A stretch of DNA of 7,314 nucleotides, taken from NCBI GenBank assembly GCA_031266635.1, contig JAISAN010000132.1:1-7314 (forward strand), read 5' to 3'. How positions within the stretch are numbered: the stretch's first letter is position 1; each line of letters starts with the position of its first letter. The translations under genes and the position numbers were made by a program. Under the pieces are notes generated by a model. That model was not told where the DNA came from. It did not search any database and saw only the letters and a program-made list of their open reading frames with translations. Source of the DNA: Treponema sp. (lineage in GTDB: Bacteria > Spirochaetota > Spirochaetia > Treponematales > Breznakiellaceae). Of the stretch, positions 5,941 through 7,314 are shown in pieces.

Positions 5941-5972
5941 GGGGCTGCCGGAAAAACTTCCGGGGCAGCCCC
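5941..5972. terminator. Hairpin between convergent genes, no U-tract
   Basis: GGGGCTGCC (5941-5949) pairs exactly with GGCAGCCCC (5964-5972), and GGAA (5950-5953) pairs with TTCC (5958-5961) around a four-base loop, leaving two extra G. It starts 10 bases after the regulator stop and ends 10 bases before the stop of the convergent gene. It is placed to end both transcripts, but neither strand has a following T-tract, so it is not a classical intrinsic terminator. It may act with Rho, or as a 3'-end stabiliser. Confidence 0.55.
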
Positions 5973-5982
5973 CGTAAACCCG

Positions 5983-7314
5983 CTACGTCAGTTCCACCGT
6001 TACTACCGACATGGGGGGAATTCTCGCGTCAAGGCACGAGCCGCTAATTGACGCGCCGTTGAAATCTTTTACCCCCACCAGATCCGGTTTATCAAAGGTG
6101 TTGTGATCCCGCATGTTTTCCGATGTAACAATTTTCCCTCTTACCCGCAGCGATGGACTGAGCGTTAGGCCCCGCGGTTCTATCTTTACCGTCTGTTCAT
6201 TTTTCAAATCAACATTGGTAAGAGAAATATGAATTTTCCCTTCATTGTCCTCCGAAGCGCTGGCGCTGATAAGGGGCGTGTTATTGACGCTGTCGCTTTC
6301 CACATAAACCGGCAGCTTTACCCCGTCCTGGTGAACTTTGTACAGGTCAAATACATGATAGGTTGGCGTGAGGATCATTTTTGAGCCTTCAGTAAGAATT
6401 ACCGCCTGGAGTACGTTGATGGTCTGGGCGATATTTGCCATAAAAACCCGTTCGGCGTAGTTGTTAAAAATGTTTAAGTGAATACCCGCTGCCAGCGCGT
6501 CCCGCAGGCTGTTCTGCTGGTAAAGGAAGCCGGGGTTGGTTCCCGGTTCCACATCAAACCAGGTGCCCCATTCGTCAACAATAAGGCCAACCCTGCGGCC
6601 CGGATCGAATTCGTCCATGACGGCGCCATGTTTTCGTACCGCCTCGTCCATACGCGCGGCTTTTCGCATGGTGATATACCATTCGGCCTCATTAAATTCC
6701 GTGGCGGACCCTTTATGTCTCCAGTCTCCGCCCGGAACGGTGTAATAATGCAGGGAAAGCCCGTCCATGTAGCGGCAGGCTTTTTCCATCAGCACCCTGG
6801 TCCAGTCGTAATTAAAATCGCTGGCGCCGCAGGCGATTTTGTATGGCTGGACGCTTCCGTATTTCCGGGTGTAACAACTGTAACGGCGGTAGTTGTCGGC
6901 GTAGAACTCCGGCGTCATATTGCCGCCGCCGCCCCAGTTTTCGTTGCCGATGCCCCAGAAACGTACCGGCCAGGGCGCGGTGCGGCCGTTTTTTTTGCGG
7001 AGTTCCGTCATGGGGCTTACGCCGCCGGAGTTGCAGTATTCCACCCATTGGGAAAGTTCCTGCACCGTACCCGAACCTACATTGCCGCAGATATAGGGTT
7101 CGCAGCGGGGGCCTGCGGGCTCTGAAAGTTGTTCGCAGAGATCAAGAAATTCATGGGTGCCGAAACTGTTGTCTTCGGTAAGGCCGCCCCAGTTGGTGTT
7201 GATCATTTTTGGCCGTTCCGGGCGCGGCCCGATACCGTCTTTCCAGTGGTATTCATCGGCAAAACAACCGCCCGGCCACCGGAGGTTGGGAATCCGTATG
7301 TTTTTCAGGGCCGC
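5983..7314 (-). CDS. abfA: GH51 alpha-L-arabinofuranosidase, 5' end cut by window
   Basis: The enzyme releases terminal L-arabinofuranose from arabinan, arabinoxylan or derived oligosaccharides. The reading frame stays open through ATG 7206 to the window edge, giving 443 visible residues; the family is about 500 long, so roughly 60 N-terminal residues are missing and ATG 7206 is internal. Visible marks, numbered from the edge: NLRWPGGCFADEYHW (10-24), the acid/base region GIGNENWGGGG with Glu125, HYYT (189-192), and the nucleophile region LIVDEWGTW with Glu248. A beta-sandwich C-terminal domain follows (about 310-443, ending SVVTVELT). Both catalytic glutamates are present. A signal peptide cannot be judged; GH51 enzymes of this type are usually intracellular and act on imported oligosaccharides. 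It is convergent with the regulator gene, so it is not part of that operon. The gene implies plant hemicellulose or pectin use. Confidence 0.93.
   Translation of the reverse strand, partial: AALKNIRIPNLRWPGGCFADEYHWKDGIGPRPERPKMINTNWGGLTEDNSFGTHEFLDLCEQLSEPAGPRCEPYICGNVGSGTVQELSQWVEYCNSGGVSPMTELRKKNGRTAPWPVRFWGIGNENWGGGGNMTPEFYADNYRRYSCYTRKYGSVQPYKIACGASDFNYDWTRVLMEKACRYMDGLSLHYYTVPGGDWRHKGSATEFNEAEWYITMRKAARMDEAVRKHGAVMDEFDPGRRVGLIVDEWGTWFDVEPGTNPGFLYQQNSLRDALAAGIHLNIFNNYAERVFMANIAQTINVLQAVILTEGSKMILTPTYHVFDLYKVHQDGVKLPVYVESDSVNNTPLISASASEDNEGKIHISLTNVDLKNEQTVKIEPRGLTLSPSLRVRGKIVTSENMRDHNTFDKPDLVGVKDFNGASISGSCLDARIPPMSVVTVELT

Noticed and set aside
6478..7125. Plus-strand open frame of 215 codons opposite the arabinofuranosidase
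   Set aside because: It is antisense to catalytic-site coding sequence of GH51 and its translation is not protein-like (Pro/Arg/Ala-rich shadow).
7204..7206. ATG 7206 as the start of the arabinofuranosidase
   Set aside because: The frame continues upstream to the window edge and encodes the conserved GH51 segment NLRWPGGCFADEYHW, so this Met is internal.

Overview
The window looks like spirochaete chromosome, most probably a Treponema-type organism from a gut or other plant-fibre-rich habitat. Three things suggest this. The gene order murG - cvpA - clamp-loader delta' - soluble histidine kinase - NtrC-type regulator matches, as I recall it, the murG-cvpA-hypothetical-hk2-rrp2 locus of Borrelia and a similar locus in Treponema. 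The genes are moderately GC-rich with strong third-position G/C. The neighbouring gene is an arabinan/arabinoxylan-side-chain hydrolase. The genus call is inference; no 16S or other marker is present.

Layout. Positions 1-98 hold two back-to-back inverted repeats. A tRNA-Lys (anticodon TTT) lies at 99-171 and is followed by a strong intrinsic terminator (176-217). Then comes a 141-base intergenic stretch with a weak candidate promoter directly abutting murG. From 359 to 5930 five plus-strand genes are packed with no gaps: murG (lipid II synthesis), cvpA (four-helix membrane protein), a holB-like DNA polymerase III delta' gene, a soluble PAS-containing histidine kinase and its sigma-54-dependent response regulator. 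All four junctions overlap (ATGA, 8 nt, ATGA, GTGA), so this is one translationally coupled operon. A U-tract-less hairpin (5941-5972) separates it from a convergent minus-strand GH51 alpha-L-arabinofuranosidase, which is cut by the right edge of the window.

How the genes work together. Histidine kinase and regulator form a cytoplasmic phosphorelay pair that should drive sigma-54 RNA polymerase at promoters elsewhere; no -24/-12 promoter was recognised here. Their coupling to peptidoglycan synthesis (MurG) and the replication clamp loader links growth functions and a global regulator in one transcript. This is an old spirochaete arrangement rather than a new system. I see no defence system, CRISPR array, transposase or integrase. 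The most distinctive points are a probably leaderless murG, a delta' subunit with a roughly 100-residue insertion and altered zinc and P-loop motifs, a holB start with no ribosome binding site, and a mismatch in the T-stem of the tRNA.
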